From Symbiodinium natans (taxonomy: Eukaryota; Sar; Dinophyceae; Suessiales; Symbiodiniaceae), in assembly GCA_905221605.1 (NCBI GenBank), contig CAJNDS010002224.1:1380271-1430270 (forward strand): a DNA stretch of 50,000 nucleotides, written 5' to 3'. The position numbers and the translations under genes were made by a program. Positions within the stretch are counted from its first letter, which is position 1. Each line of letters starts with the position of its first letter. A model generated the notes under the pieces. The model saw only the letters and a program-made list of their open reading frames with translations, was not told the origin of the DNA and ran no database searches. Of this stretch, positions 25,101 through 32,066 are shown one piece after another.

Positions 25101-27907
25101 CCTAAGCCCTAAACCCTAAACCCTAAACCCTAAACCCTGAACCCTGACTTGGCCCAGCCCTACCAAGCGCCACAAAAAGGAAGTGGAGGTCGGGGTTTCG
25201 GCAGAGTGCGTAGGGAAGGGCGCCAAAACCCCAAACCCCCAACCCCCAACCCCAAACCCTAAACCCTAAACCCTAAACCCCAAACCTTCCGTTCGTAGGC
25301 TCTTGGTGTGGGTCCCCCACTCCCTCCCCAAATGAGTCCGAAAGTGCTGAGGTGCCAGGGGCCCGGCATTCCTGGCATCCCCAAGGCGCATCTGAGTCTT
25401 CCCTCCCTCTAGGGTCTAGGGTTGAGGGTTTAGGGTTTAGGGCTTGGGGTTGAGGGTTTGGGGTTGAGGGTTCAGGGTTCCCTAAGCCATAAATCCGAAC
25501 CCCGAAGCCCTCAACGGCGATCCGACAGCCGTCTGCATTTTGCACAGGGGCTTGGCAGTTTTGGAGCTCTTTTTTGTTCCCTCACTTTTCCCTGAACATG
25601 AGGGAGTGCGGGGGAGACGGAAGAACACAAAACCTACTCTGAGTTTGGCGGGTAAACTTCGCGCGGACCGGCAAGCCGTGTCAATCAGTCAGCATACGGC
25701 GTGGGTAAACTGTGCCGATCAGCGGAGTGAGCGGATACCCCGGTTGTTGCGAAGTATCCAGCATGCTACTCCAGAAGAAGTCAGTACCCTGAAACATCAT
25801 CCTTACGATTGAAACCGCCAGAAAAGTATTCCCTGATTCTGTTTTCTGCGTTCGCTTGTGCAGGTTGCCACGGGATACCACCTCGCCACGCAGGCGCAGA
25901 GCACTGGGCCGAACTCAAAGGGGCTTGTATCTGAACGCAGTCGCTGGGTTTTTTTCGCAAACCCTAAACTCCAAACCCGAAACCCTAAACCCGAAGCCCG
26001 AAACCCGAAACCCTAAACACAAAACCCTAAAATCTTCTGAAAAAGGTTGAGCAGGGGGTTTGGGAATCCATCGCCTGCAAACCTTCTGGCTGTGCTCAAA
26101 CCGGACCAGATACACGGACGTCACAAAACTGCACAGTTCCACAAAGCTGGGGTAAGTTTGGGGGCCCTGTAAGCTTAAATTCTTATGGCTTTAGAAAGAT
26201 GATCAAGGGGCTTAAGGGCAATACACATTAGAAAAATGATGCTGAAACGCACCCCTGAAAGTGTGTCAGCATCCGCCAGTGGACATGTGCGTTTCTTTGA
26301 CATGGGTGGTATTAAAAAAATTATGGTCCCTTTTTGGATCCCTATTACAATACGGCACTCAATGTTTTAGCGTTATTACAGAAGAGTTCCGGATCTGATG
26401 GTTCCATCGGTAGGGAATTGGACTTATTGGGGGTTTGAGGGAGGGAGATGGAACAGCACACTCTCCGAGTTTCAGTCCTAAACCCTAAACCCTAAACCCT
26501 AAACCCTAAACCCTAAACCCTAAACCCTAAACCCTAAACCCTACACCCCAAGACCCTAAACCCTAAACCCTAAACCCTAAACCCTAAACCCTAAACCCTA
26601 AACCCTAAACCCAAAACCCCAAGACCCTAAACCAAAACCCAAAACCCTAAACCCAAAACCCTAAACCCTAAACCCTAAACCCTAAACCCCGACAGTTTCT
26701 GAGCGTTGGCAGGAGTTTGACCGACTCAACCTCCAAGTGGCCGAGTACCGAATCCGAGAATACCTGGACGGCAAGGCAGGGCGCAAGTTGCTGGAGCCCA
26801 GAGTAGGCCCTTCATGCCATTTCTTCGGGTTTAGGGTTTAGGGTTTATGGTTTAGGGTTTAGGGTTTAGGGTTCAGGGTTTAGGGTTTAGGGTTTAGGGT
26901 TCAGGGTTTAGGGTTTAGGGTTTAGGGCTACTAGGACCCGGAGAAGGCCCTAGGGTTCAGGTTCCCTTACAGGCCCCCCTTAAGCAAACAGAGTACTCGT
27001 TGTATTCCTAGGCTGCTCTTGGGTTTGACCCCCAAAACACCCCTGCAACCTTAAACCCTGACTTCTAAACCTTAAACCTTGAAACCCCAAACCTTAAGAC
27101 CTTAGACCCTGAACCCTGAACCCTGGACCCTACACGGTTTCTTTCAAGTTTAGGGTTTCGAATTTAGGGTTTACGGTTTCATTCGGGTTTAGGGCTTACG
27201 GTCAATGAGTAAACATGAGGAACTTAGTAGAGAGTATGTAACCTTTAACCTTTTTGGGGTAATATGATCCCCTTATAATCCCAAAGGTTAACCTTTAGTT
27301 CCCCTGGGTACTGGACAACTAAGGGTAGCATGAGCGGCCTGAGGGCTTTTCGAAAAGCAATGAACGAGGTTAGCGCAGGGAGGATGTGGGTCCGGAATCA
27401 GGAGTGATGGAAACCATAAACCCTAAACCCTAAACCCTAAACCCTAAACCCTAATCCCTAAACCCTAAGCCCTAAGCCCTAAGCCCTAAACCTTAAACCC
27501 TAAACCCTAAACCCTAAACCCCAAACCCTAAACCCTAAACCCCCAAGCTTCAGGTGCCCTCAGCGCTGCGGCGGGAGGTGCTCAAGGCTTGCAAGGAGGA
27601 CTTCCAGGGCCGGCCAGGCCATGAGACTTGGGGTTTGGGGTTTGGGGTTGAGGGTTTGGGGTTTAGGGTTTAGGGTTTGGGGTTTGGGGTTCAGGGTTTC
27701 GGGTTTCGGGTTTAGGGTTTAGGGTTTGGGGTTTGGGGTTTAGGGTTTGGGGATTTGGGTTCAGGGTTTAGGGTTTAAGTTTTTAGGGTTTGAGGTTTAG
27801 GGTTTAGGGTTTCGGGTTTAGGGTTTAGGGTTGGCTCGGGTTTCAGGGCTCCAGGGCATGAAGCACAAGAACACTGGCAGCTGGTGCTCAGACTAGCTGT
27901 TGGTTAG
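251..27907 (+). CDS. DEAH-box helicase / RBR E3 ubiquitin ligase fusion, about 49 exons, 5' partial
   Basis: A plus-strand gene is split into about 49 short exons; the helicase core lies upstream of the window. Exons (~ = approximate): 251-300, 697-770, 1755-1840, 2578-2625, 3105-3156, 3491-~3600, ~4210-4321, 4473-~4547, 5206-5259, 5843-5969, 6407-~6478, 6612-6649, ~7140-7258, 8021-~8087, 8463-~8540, 9414-~9507, 11555-~11639, 12443-~12510, 12609-~12692, 12871-~12914, 13152-~13219, 13348-~13420, 13946-~14013, 14569-~14650, 15050-~15112, 15795-~15905, 16107-~16170, 16538-16651, 16782-16868, 17258-17332, 17587-~17646, 17847-~17925, ~18378-18485, 18756-~18802, 19300-~19393, 20090-20141, 20322-20402, 21666-~21731, ~22270-22380, 23204-~23265, 23391-23440, 23888-23946, 24363-24442, 24594-24623, 24944-24981, ~25152-25230, 26696-26801, 27554-27617, 27855-27907. 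Helicase-type motifs come first and a complete RBR last, the order known from plant DEAH11/DEAH12 proteins. The role is inferred: RNA-linked ubiquitination. At least one exon is missing between 770 and 1755, because the phases do not join. The stop may be 27905-27907, or 28058-28060 if the element at 27897 is spliced out. Confidence 0.72.
1010..1212. repeat. Variant array of CCCCTAAA (8-bp unit)
   Basis: About twenty units with an extra C in each, distinct from the 7-bp arrays nearby. Confidence 0.9.
1684..1726. repeat. Poly-C run (over 30 bases), 29 bp before an exon
   Basis: An almost pure C run ends just before the exon at 1755. Similar runs lie at 977-1003, 14863-14877, 33637-33650 and (as G) 427-440 and 33706-33718. 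Such runs are prone to length error. Confidence 0.9.
1921..1975. repeat. Dispersed repeat J, copy 1
   Basis: GGGGAATAAGATTCAGGGTC followed by CCTTCTAGGGGTCCCTCC matches 24215-24264 with a few changes. No inverted ends were resolved. Confidence 0.5.
2881..3085. repeat. CCCTAAA array with CCCTAAAA and CCCTAAG sub-blocks
   Basis: A perfect 7-bp block to ~2975, then an 8-bp block, then AAGCCCT units, then degenerate units. Confidence 0.9.
4030..4200. repeat. (CTAT)n / (CTGT)n microsatellite and AT-rich DNA
   Basis: CTATCTAT and CTGTCTGT runs at 4033-4120, then AT-rich DNA, in an intron of about 600 bp (3600-4210). Confidence 0.9.
5655..5773. mobile_element. TIR element family B, copy 1, with 10-bp target duplication
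   Basis: GAGCTACACC at 5655-5664 is repeated at 5764-5773 around a 99-bp element. The ends TTGGGATATTCCCCC and GGGAACATCCCAG are inverted, as are the inner TGCTAACAGTGCTTAGT and AAGAACTCTTAGTA. The right copy continues as CTAAACCCC, so insertion was into telomere-like DNA. Confidence 0.8.
7007..7032. repeat. (GA)n microsatellite
   Basis: About twelve GA units upstream of the family E element. Confidence 0.93.
7052..7127. mobile_element. TIR element family E, copy 1
   Basis: ACGAACATAGGGGACCCC is inverted against GGACCCCCCTAGTATCGT. The middle ATAGACCCCCAAATAGT is shared with the copy at 17654. It ends just upstream of the coding stretch at 7140. Confidence 0.6.
9730..9834. mobile_element. 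TIR element family K, with CACATG duplication
   Basis: TTCCGATTTTAGGG (9743) is inverted against CCCTAATTTTCGGAA (to 9824). CACATG lies at 9730-9735 and 9829-9834. A related left arm (TTTCCGAAATTAGGGG) occurs at about 2757. Confidence 0.6.
10326..11554. other. Long intron or gene-free stretch
   Basis: It holds short degenerate telomere-like pieces (10340-10400, 10760-10790, 10915-10980), the 85-bp tandem repeat and otherwise unique DNA. One possible exon at ~10835-10890 reads [17 protein letters not shown]. Nothing else recognisable. Confidence 0.4.
11120..11335. repeat. 85-bp tandem repeat, about 2.5 copies
   Basis: Units starting at 11202 (CGTTTTTGCGTTTCGACAAC) and 11287 (CGTTTTCGCGTTTCGACAAC) are 85 bp apart. 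An earlier, more diverged copy (AAAACACGCAGATTGTTGTC) lies from ~11120. All contain CACGACACCCCGCGCGCA or parts of it. Open frames crossing it are probably not genes. Confidence 0.85.
11725..12035. repeat. TACATA/ATATAC microsatellite tract
   Basis: AT-rich alternation with TACATATACATA units; low complexity, and open frames through it are not genes. Confidence 0.9.
13677..13925. repeat. Long CCCTAAA array (about 34 units)
   Basis: Nearly perfect tandem 7-mers with few variants (ATCCCTA, CACCCTA, one CCCCAAA), directly before the exon at 13946. Confidence 0.95.
14014..14243. mobile_element. TIR element family A, copy 1 (about 230 bp)
   Basis: The left end CTGGTTCTGCGTGGGGAATG is inverted relative to the right end CATTCCCTACTAAGAATCAG at about 14221-14240. 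The inside is four imperfect ~45-50 bp units built on CCCTTTAAGGG and TATAGGGCCCTATA palindromes. It follows the exon at 13946 directly, so it starts at or next to a splice junction. Confidence 0.7.
15101..15290. mobile_element. TIR element family A, copy 2, with 11-bp flanking repeat
   Basis: ATCAGGACCCC at 15101-15111 recurs at 15280-15290, flanking GTAGTAGGGAATGGGGG on the left and CCTCATTCCCTACTAACCAA on the right. The right end (GTAAG) supplies an AG acceptor and the left flank is the end of a coding exon (15050-15112), so the element behaves as an intron. Internal units resemble CCCTTAAAGGGTATA. Confidence 0.72.
15345..15451. mobile_element. TIR element family F, copy 1, with TGTGG duplication
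   Basis: GTAGTTCTCTAAATTGGGTC from 15350 is inverted relative to GACCCCAACTTAGAGAACTA ending near 15443. TGTGG flanks it at 15345-15349 and 15447-15451. Confidence 0.7.
16486..16503. mobile_element. TIR element family A, solitary left end
   Basis: CTGGTTCTTAGCAGGGAATG matches the left end of the copy at 36609 but runs straight into telomere-like DNA; no right end was seen. Probably a truncated copy. Confidence 0.5.
17080..17245. repeat. Variant arrays AAACCCC then AAACCCG
   Basis: About nine AAACCCC units are followed by seven AAACCCG units, then ordinary CCCTAAA; each variant is confined to its own block. Confidence 0.92.
17654..17724. mobile_element. TIR element family E, copy 2
   Basis: ACGATGATATGGGACCCC at the left, GGACCACAATACGT at the right, and the shared middle ACAGACCCCCAAATAGTAGG. 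It sits in the intron between exons 17587 and 17847. Confidence 0.6.
18085..18295. repeat. Imperfect repeats AGGGCTxTATAGxxGGGATxTAxGGT
   Basis: Three related units at ~18088, ~18150 and ~18260 in the intron before the exon at 18378. Probably a decayed element; ends not resolved. Confidence 0.5.
19921..20045. mobile_element. TIR element family C, copy 1 (near-palindrome)
   Basis: Begins TACTTGGAGGTTCAGGGTAC and ends GTACCCATGAACCTCCAAGTA. The two halves are inverted over most of the 125 bp. It lies upstream of the first RING exon (20090). Confidence 0.78.
20809..20893. mobile_element. TIR element family H, copy lacking its left end
   Basis: Shares GCAAAACAT, TATTCTTCCTTATAAGGG, TAGGGATTGTT and GGTTCTTAAG with 44249-44336. 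The left arm is replaced by telomere-like repeat and the right arm carries a G run. Confidence 0.55.
21063..21190. repeat. Variant array of AAAGCCT
   Basis: About seventeen units of CCTAAAG/CCTGAAG, a G variant of the telomere-like unit seen in few other places. Confidence 0.9.
21268..21660. repeat. Long CCCTAAA array passing into CCCTTTA and CCCTATA blocks
   Basis: About 25 regular units, then six CCCTTTA units near 21440-21482, then CCCTATA/CCTTAAG units, directly before the exon at 21666. Confidence 0.93.
22865..23095. repeat. (AT)n and (TATG)n microsatellites
   Basis: (AT)n at 22868-22918, (TATG)n at 22928-22982, then (AT)n again; it lies in the intron between the IBR exons 22270 and 23204. 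Confidence 0.93.
23461..23757. repeat. Variant array of TTTAGGGG (8-bp unit)
   Basis: About thirty 8-bp units with small changes, in the intron between the IBR exons 23391 and 23888. Confidence 0.93.
24205..24265. repeat. Dispersed repeat J, copy 2
   Basis: GGGGAATAAGATGAAGGGCC followed by CCTCTAGAAGTCCCTTCTT, the partner of the repeat at 1921. It lies in the intron between exons 23888 and 24363. Confidence 0.5.
25000..25145. repeat. Variant array of CCCTAAG
   Basis: About ten AAGCCCT units followed by ordinary AAACCCT units, in the intron after the last RING2 exon. Confidence 0.9.
25231..26695. other. Long intron region before exon 26696
   Basis: It holds telomere-like DNA at 25225-25280, 25415-25470, 25965-26030 and 26475-26690, and unique DNA between. 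Weak exon-like readings at ~25865 ([20 protein letters not shown]) and ~26085 ([16 protein letters not shown]) could not be joined in frame. Confidence 0.4.
26928..27026. mobile_element. TIR element family D, copy 1
   Basis: CTACTAGGACCCGGAGAAGG on the left, TGTATTCCTAGGCTGCTC on the right. The right end recurs in the copy at 49515. The left end abuts telomere-like repeat. Confidence 0.6.
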
Positions 27908-28007
27908 TGGGAATGAGGGAATGAGGTACCCTATATAATCCCTTAAAGGGTATATATGGGTGGATATAGGGTACCTCATACCCTCATTCCCTACTAACCA
28001 ACAGTAA
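27897..28007. mobile_element. TIR element family A, copy 4 (shortest complete)
   Basis: Near-perfect inverted ends of about 35 bp. The left starts CTGTTGGTTAGTGGGAATGA and the right ends CTACTAACCAACAGTAAG. Only one internal CCCTTAAAGGGTATATA unit is present. It overlaps the probable stop codon of the helicase-RBR gene. CAGA occurs just outside both ends. Confidence 0.72.
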
Positions 28008-29414
28008 GCAGATTGAGGCAGAGGCATCCGCGCAGCCGTTGCAAGGTTGCCCATTCATGAGTAGGTATAAGTTACAATTCGTCATGCGCCACGAAATGAT
28101 TGCTTCACGCACCTCCTTTTGTTGGAATGCCAGGCGGCAGCATTCGGATCGACTGAGAGCAGAGCACTGAATTCAGGATTGCAGGTAGTAAGTTGCGCAG
28201 CGCCCCTCACACGGAAGCCATGAAACTCATCCTCCGAAAAGCACGCTCCCTTTTCCGGAGTGAGGGAGCCGGGCAGTCGTGTACAGAGCGAGAGCTTTTT
28301 CAACTTAGTCAAGTCTACTTATTGCACATACTTTCATCTGGGAATCTCCGCGGCCTCTGATCAGGACTCTTTGCAGGACAGAGTGGCAAGAATGTCCGCA
28401 TGCTCTGCAGTGTCAAGCACAGGGCAGAGTGCCTTCGGGCTTGGGGAGCCTTAAGGACCAAATGAACCCTAAAAGGGTTTATGGCCCATATACCTTAATC
28501 TGTATTCTAATAGCATAGGGTATGGCCCCATTTACAGGGTTCATGAGGTCCCCAAAACCTGCTTCATCCTACGCATGGCAGCAGCTCTGCGACTGACATT
28601 CCGCGAAGTTGGCTCAACTCCCAAAATGGGTGATCGAATCAAGTTCTGGCTGCACATTCGCCGGGCTTCATCAAAGAGGGTTTAGGGTTTAGGGTTAGGG
28701 TTTGGGCTGCACGTTTCAGCACTGCTGGAGCTGCCGAAGCTTGGCTGCGACGCCGAGAAGCACCTGTCTCTTGCGGCGCCTCTTCAATTGGCTGAGGTTT
28801 GGTAGAAGCTTTGGGGGGCAGCAATCAAGGACATCTTGGCCGAGCCTGTAACAGTCATGTGTCAGGACATGGGACCAAGGCAATCGTGGACGTTCTGCAG
28901 TGTTTGCGTGCAACGGAGCCTTCAGCTTTGCAACGTTCTGCGTGCCACGCGCTGCCGGGGCTGCCAGCTTGTCAGATGCAAGTAAGTGGCTCAGCCCTTG
29001 GAGTTTGGGTTTAGGGTCTAGGGTTTAGGGTTTCGGGTTTAGGGTTTAGGGTTTAGGGTTCGTACAAGATTCACCGGAATGAGTTGCAATTAGCGGTGGT
29101 GGCCTTGGGGGGACTTTGCCCGTAGAGTCCAAGCTGCGATGGTGCATTGTGTTGGTAGGAGATGGCGAGTATTGCAAATCAAATCATCCATGGTGCGCGG
29201 CATGGAGGAGCTCGAAATCTGGACAGATTGCAGAGCTTCCTGCAACGGGCGGCTTCTTTCAGTCAAGCTATGCAAAGAACACGTCGCAGCTTTACCCTTC
29301 GCTGTATTGGGTTGTAACATTCCGAACTGCAAAAAAAACATTCGCTAGGTCTTGGCGTGTCGCAGCCTGGCGAACGACTGGTCGTTTAGCGATCCGTGCA
29401 TCGGCCATGGTTTA

Positions 29415-29461
29415 CTGTTGGTTGGTACCTCATTCCCTCATTCCCTACTAACCAGCAGCAA
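29415..29461. mobile_element. TIR element family A, internally deleted copy
   Basis: CTGTTGGTT is followed almost at once by CTCATTCCCTACTAACCAGC and AGCAAG, so the left arm and middle are lost. TGGTT lies at both flanks. Confidence 0.5.
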
Positions 29462-30021
29462 GTGGTTGAGTTTCAAAGGAGCCGGATATCTTGAAGCCCT
29501 AACCATGGACGTGAAAGGCAGGGTGGGATCGTGCCCTTCGCGGAATCATGGCTCCAGTTTCAACCCACCTGGCGCTAGCACCTCGCTCTGAGGGGTGCCT
29601 CTTGAATGAGCTGCAAGCGGCTGATCCCAACAGTGGCCGGACAGGCTTTGCCAAACACATGAGTTTGCCAACCAGGCAGACGACAGAACCCGCGGAGACC
29701 CAACATGTTTACAATCCACGCACCCTGAGCTGGAACGAGATGAACGACGCGAACCAGGGAAGTCATGCCTGCCAAGCGGAAACAGCCGACTCCCTGTGCA
29801 CGGAAGCCCAACATGGGTGCCACGATCTCTAGCAGCGGCTTGGCGCAATCCTGGCCGCGTATTTGATGCGCAACGCTCTCGGCCTCTTTTGCGCAGAGCA
29901 CCTGCTAGCAGTGGCAGCCCACCTTGGGGCGATGCAGAGTTTTGGCAGTGCTTCAAGTAAAGCAGTGACTGCGTACAATTCATTGCTCGCTCTCCTGCAT
30001 CTCATCATATCAGCCAGTCTT

Positions 30022-30236
30022 GAACCCTAAACCCTAAACCCTAAACCCTAAACCCTAAACCCTAAACCCTAAACCCTAAACCCTACGCCCTAAACCCTAA
30101 ACCCTAAACCCTAAACCCTATAGCCTAAACCCTAACCCTAAACCCTAAACCCTAAACCCTAAACCCTAAACCCTAAACCCTAAACCCTAAACCCTAAACC
30201 CTAAACCCTAAACCCTAAACCCTAAACCCTAAACCG
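30022..30236. repeat. Long CCCTAAA array in the spacer
   Basis: About thirty units, nearly perfect, with single variants (ACGCCCT, ATAGCCT). Confidence 0.95.
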
Positions 30237-31025
30237 GCGTCTTTGGTGTTGGCACTTTTTTCGGCTTCAGGGAAGCACCTCAACACGGCTGCAGAGGCAG
30301 CCCCTTGCTTCCTGACTTGGTCCTTAGTATACAGGGATCTCTGCTTGGGGATCTATTTTGGGGGGGTCGCATATTTTCGTAAACCCCCCATTTGTGGATG
30401 GGACAACTTGCCTGACAGAGCTTCTGGATCAGCGAAGACCGCAAGACCGCATGATTTGAGGCTAGGCTAGGGCGCTTGGCGATGCGGGGTGTTCATGCGT
30501 GTGCGCTGGACACAGAAGCTTCATTCGTTACGAACAGTGATTGTAAAGCTCCCCACCTACCTACACTTCTGTGGGCGGGTGTGAGGATGCCTGCGCAACA
30601 GCAATGCGGTCACACGCCCTGAGCCCTCACCCCTGAGACCTCAGCCCCAAAGAACGACTCCCCGACTGGGTTCGGATAGGGTTCCCAGAGCGCCCAAGAC
30701 CCCTTAGAGATAAGGATCATGCCTTAAATCGTAGTCAGGATCCCTATAGGGTTTCGAGTTTCGGGTATGCAAATCAAAAGCCCCAGACCGGAAAACCAGA
30801 AGCTGGCTAGGACCTGAAGGCTTTTGGCCAAGCATGGCTTGTGATCTAGTAGGGGGTTGGCCCTGCACCCTACACCCCGAATACCCTAAACCCTAAACCC
30901 TAAAACCCCAATCGGCCTTGTCTTCACTCAAAGGGGTTTAGGGTTCAGGCTGGCACCCGACACCCTAAAGCCCTAAACCCTAAAACCCCAATCGGCCCCT
31001 CATCTTCACTCAACGCGGGGTAAGG

Positions 31026-31612
31026 GTTTAGGGTTTAGGGTTTAGGGTTTAGGGTTTAGGGCGTAGGGTTTAGGGTTTAGGGTTTAGGGTACAGGGTACC
31101 CCAAGACCCTATAACCCTAATTGGCCTTCAGCCTCAAGAATTGCCCTCAAGAAGGGGCTTAATCCTAAACCCTAAGCCCTAAGCCCTAAACCCTAAACCA
31201 TAAACCCTAAACCCTAAACCCTAAACCCTAGCCCTAAACCCTAAACCCTAAACCCTAGGGTTTAGGGTGCGAGATTTTGGGGGGTCCTGGAGGTGCTTGA
31301 GCCTGGTGATCTGCAGCTTCCTGCCCAAACAAGGGATCCCGTAGATCTCCAAACCCTAAACCCTAAACCCTAAACCCTAAACCCTAAACCCCAAACCCTA
31401 AACCCTAAACCCTAAACCCTAAACCCTAAACCCTAAACCCTAAACCCTAAACCCTAAACCCTAAACCCTAAACCCCAAACCCTAAACCCTAAACCCTAAA
31501 CCCTAAACCCTAAACCCTAAACCCTAAACCCTAAACCCTAAACCCTAAACCCTAAACCCTAAACCCTAAACCCTAAACCCTAAACCCTAAACCCCAACCC
31601 CAAACCCTAAGG
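31026..31612. repeat. Telomere-like tracts in both orientations upstream of GH31
   Basis: TTTAGGG array to ~31090, CCCTAAA array from ~31160 to 31257, an inverted junction AAACCCTAGGGTTTAGGG at 31251-31268, a short unique stretch, then a CCCTAAA array of about 36 units at 31350-31612. Confidence 0.93.
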
Positions 31613-31621
31613 CACACAGGG

Positions 31622-31700
31622 GTCGTTCTCTAAGTTCGGGTCCGGTTTTTTTGTGGGTCCTACATGTAGTACGGTACCCTTAAAAAGAAGGACTCCCCCA
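31622..31700. mobile_element. TIR element family F, partial copy upstream of GH31
   Basis: GTCGTTCTCTAAGTTCGGGT then TTTTTTTGTGGGTCC matches the left half of the copy at 15350; the right half has diverged. It ends just before the GH31 ATG at 31703, so it may form part of the 5' UTR or promoter. Confidence 0.5.
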
Positions 31701-31702
31701 AG

Positions 31703-32013
31703 ATGGAGATCTGCAGGGTATGGAGACTTCTGAAGGTCGTTGCGATGGCTCTTCGGGGACTCTTCCTGCTTCAAGTGCCGGTGGCTTCTGTCGGGAGCCG
31801 CGGCGCGTGGTCACCCAATCCGCGCGCTGACCCAGCATCTATATCCCCCCTTGGGGAATTATTTTATATTTGTGTGTAATATAAACCTAAGAGGATATTA
31901 AACATATTATTCTTATTAAGGTTCTAAGGGGAGCATAGGCAGCAGTACATCGCTGCGACAACGCCACGCGCTTCACCTTTCTGACACCCAGGCTAGCCGG
32001 GGCGACGAAGTAC

Positions 32014-32066
<53 letters not shown>

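Larger units (their letters stand above)
25152..27907 (+). other. Exon block: C-terminal tail after the RBR
   Basis: Exons at ~25152-25230 ([18 protein letters not shown]), 26696-26801 ([20 protein letters not shown], then [14 protein letters not shown]) and 27554-27617 ([19 protein letters not shown]). The last joins by a GC-AG intron to 27855 ([16 protein letters not shown], stop TAG 27905-27907). The stop lies within the inverted repeat of a TIR element that starts at 27897, so the element may supply the C-terminus, or may be spliced so that reading continues to a TGA at 28058. The charged, probably helical tail matches no domain I know. Confidence 0.55.
28008..31616. other. Spacer between helicase-RBR and GH31 genes, one repeat-poor stretch
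   Basis: No gene can be named here. From about 28010 to 30020 telomere-like DNA is nearly absent, unlike the rest of the window. Overlapping open frames exist on both strands: plus 29116-29451, plus 29548-29832, and minus 29546-29983 (145 codons). None shows a recognisable motif and their overlap argues for chance. A Cys-rich plus-strand reading at ~28830-28980 (FCSVCVQRS, TRCRGCQLVRC) could be an exon. From 30022 on, telomere-like arrays return, with short unassigned stretches at 30240-30880. Confidence 0.4.

Noticed and set aside
29546-29983. 145-codon minus-strand open frame
   Set aside because: A plus-strand frame of 94 codons and another minus frame overlap it, there is no motif, and all other genes here are plus strand.
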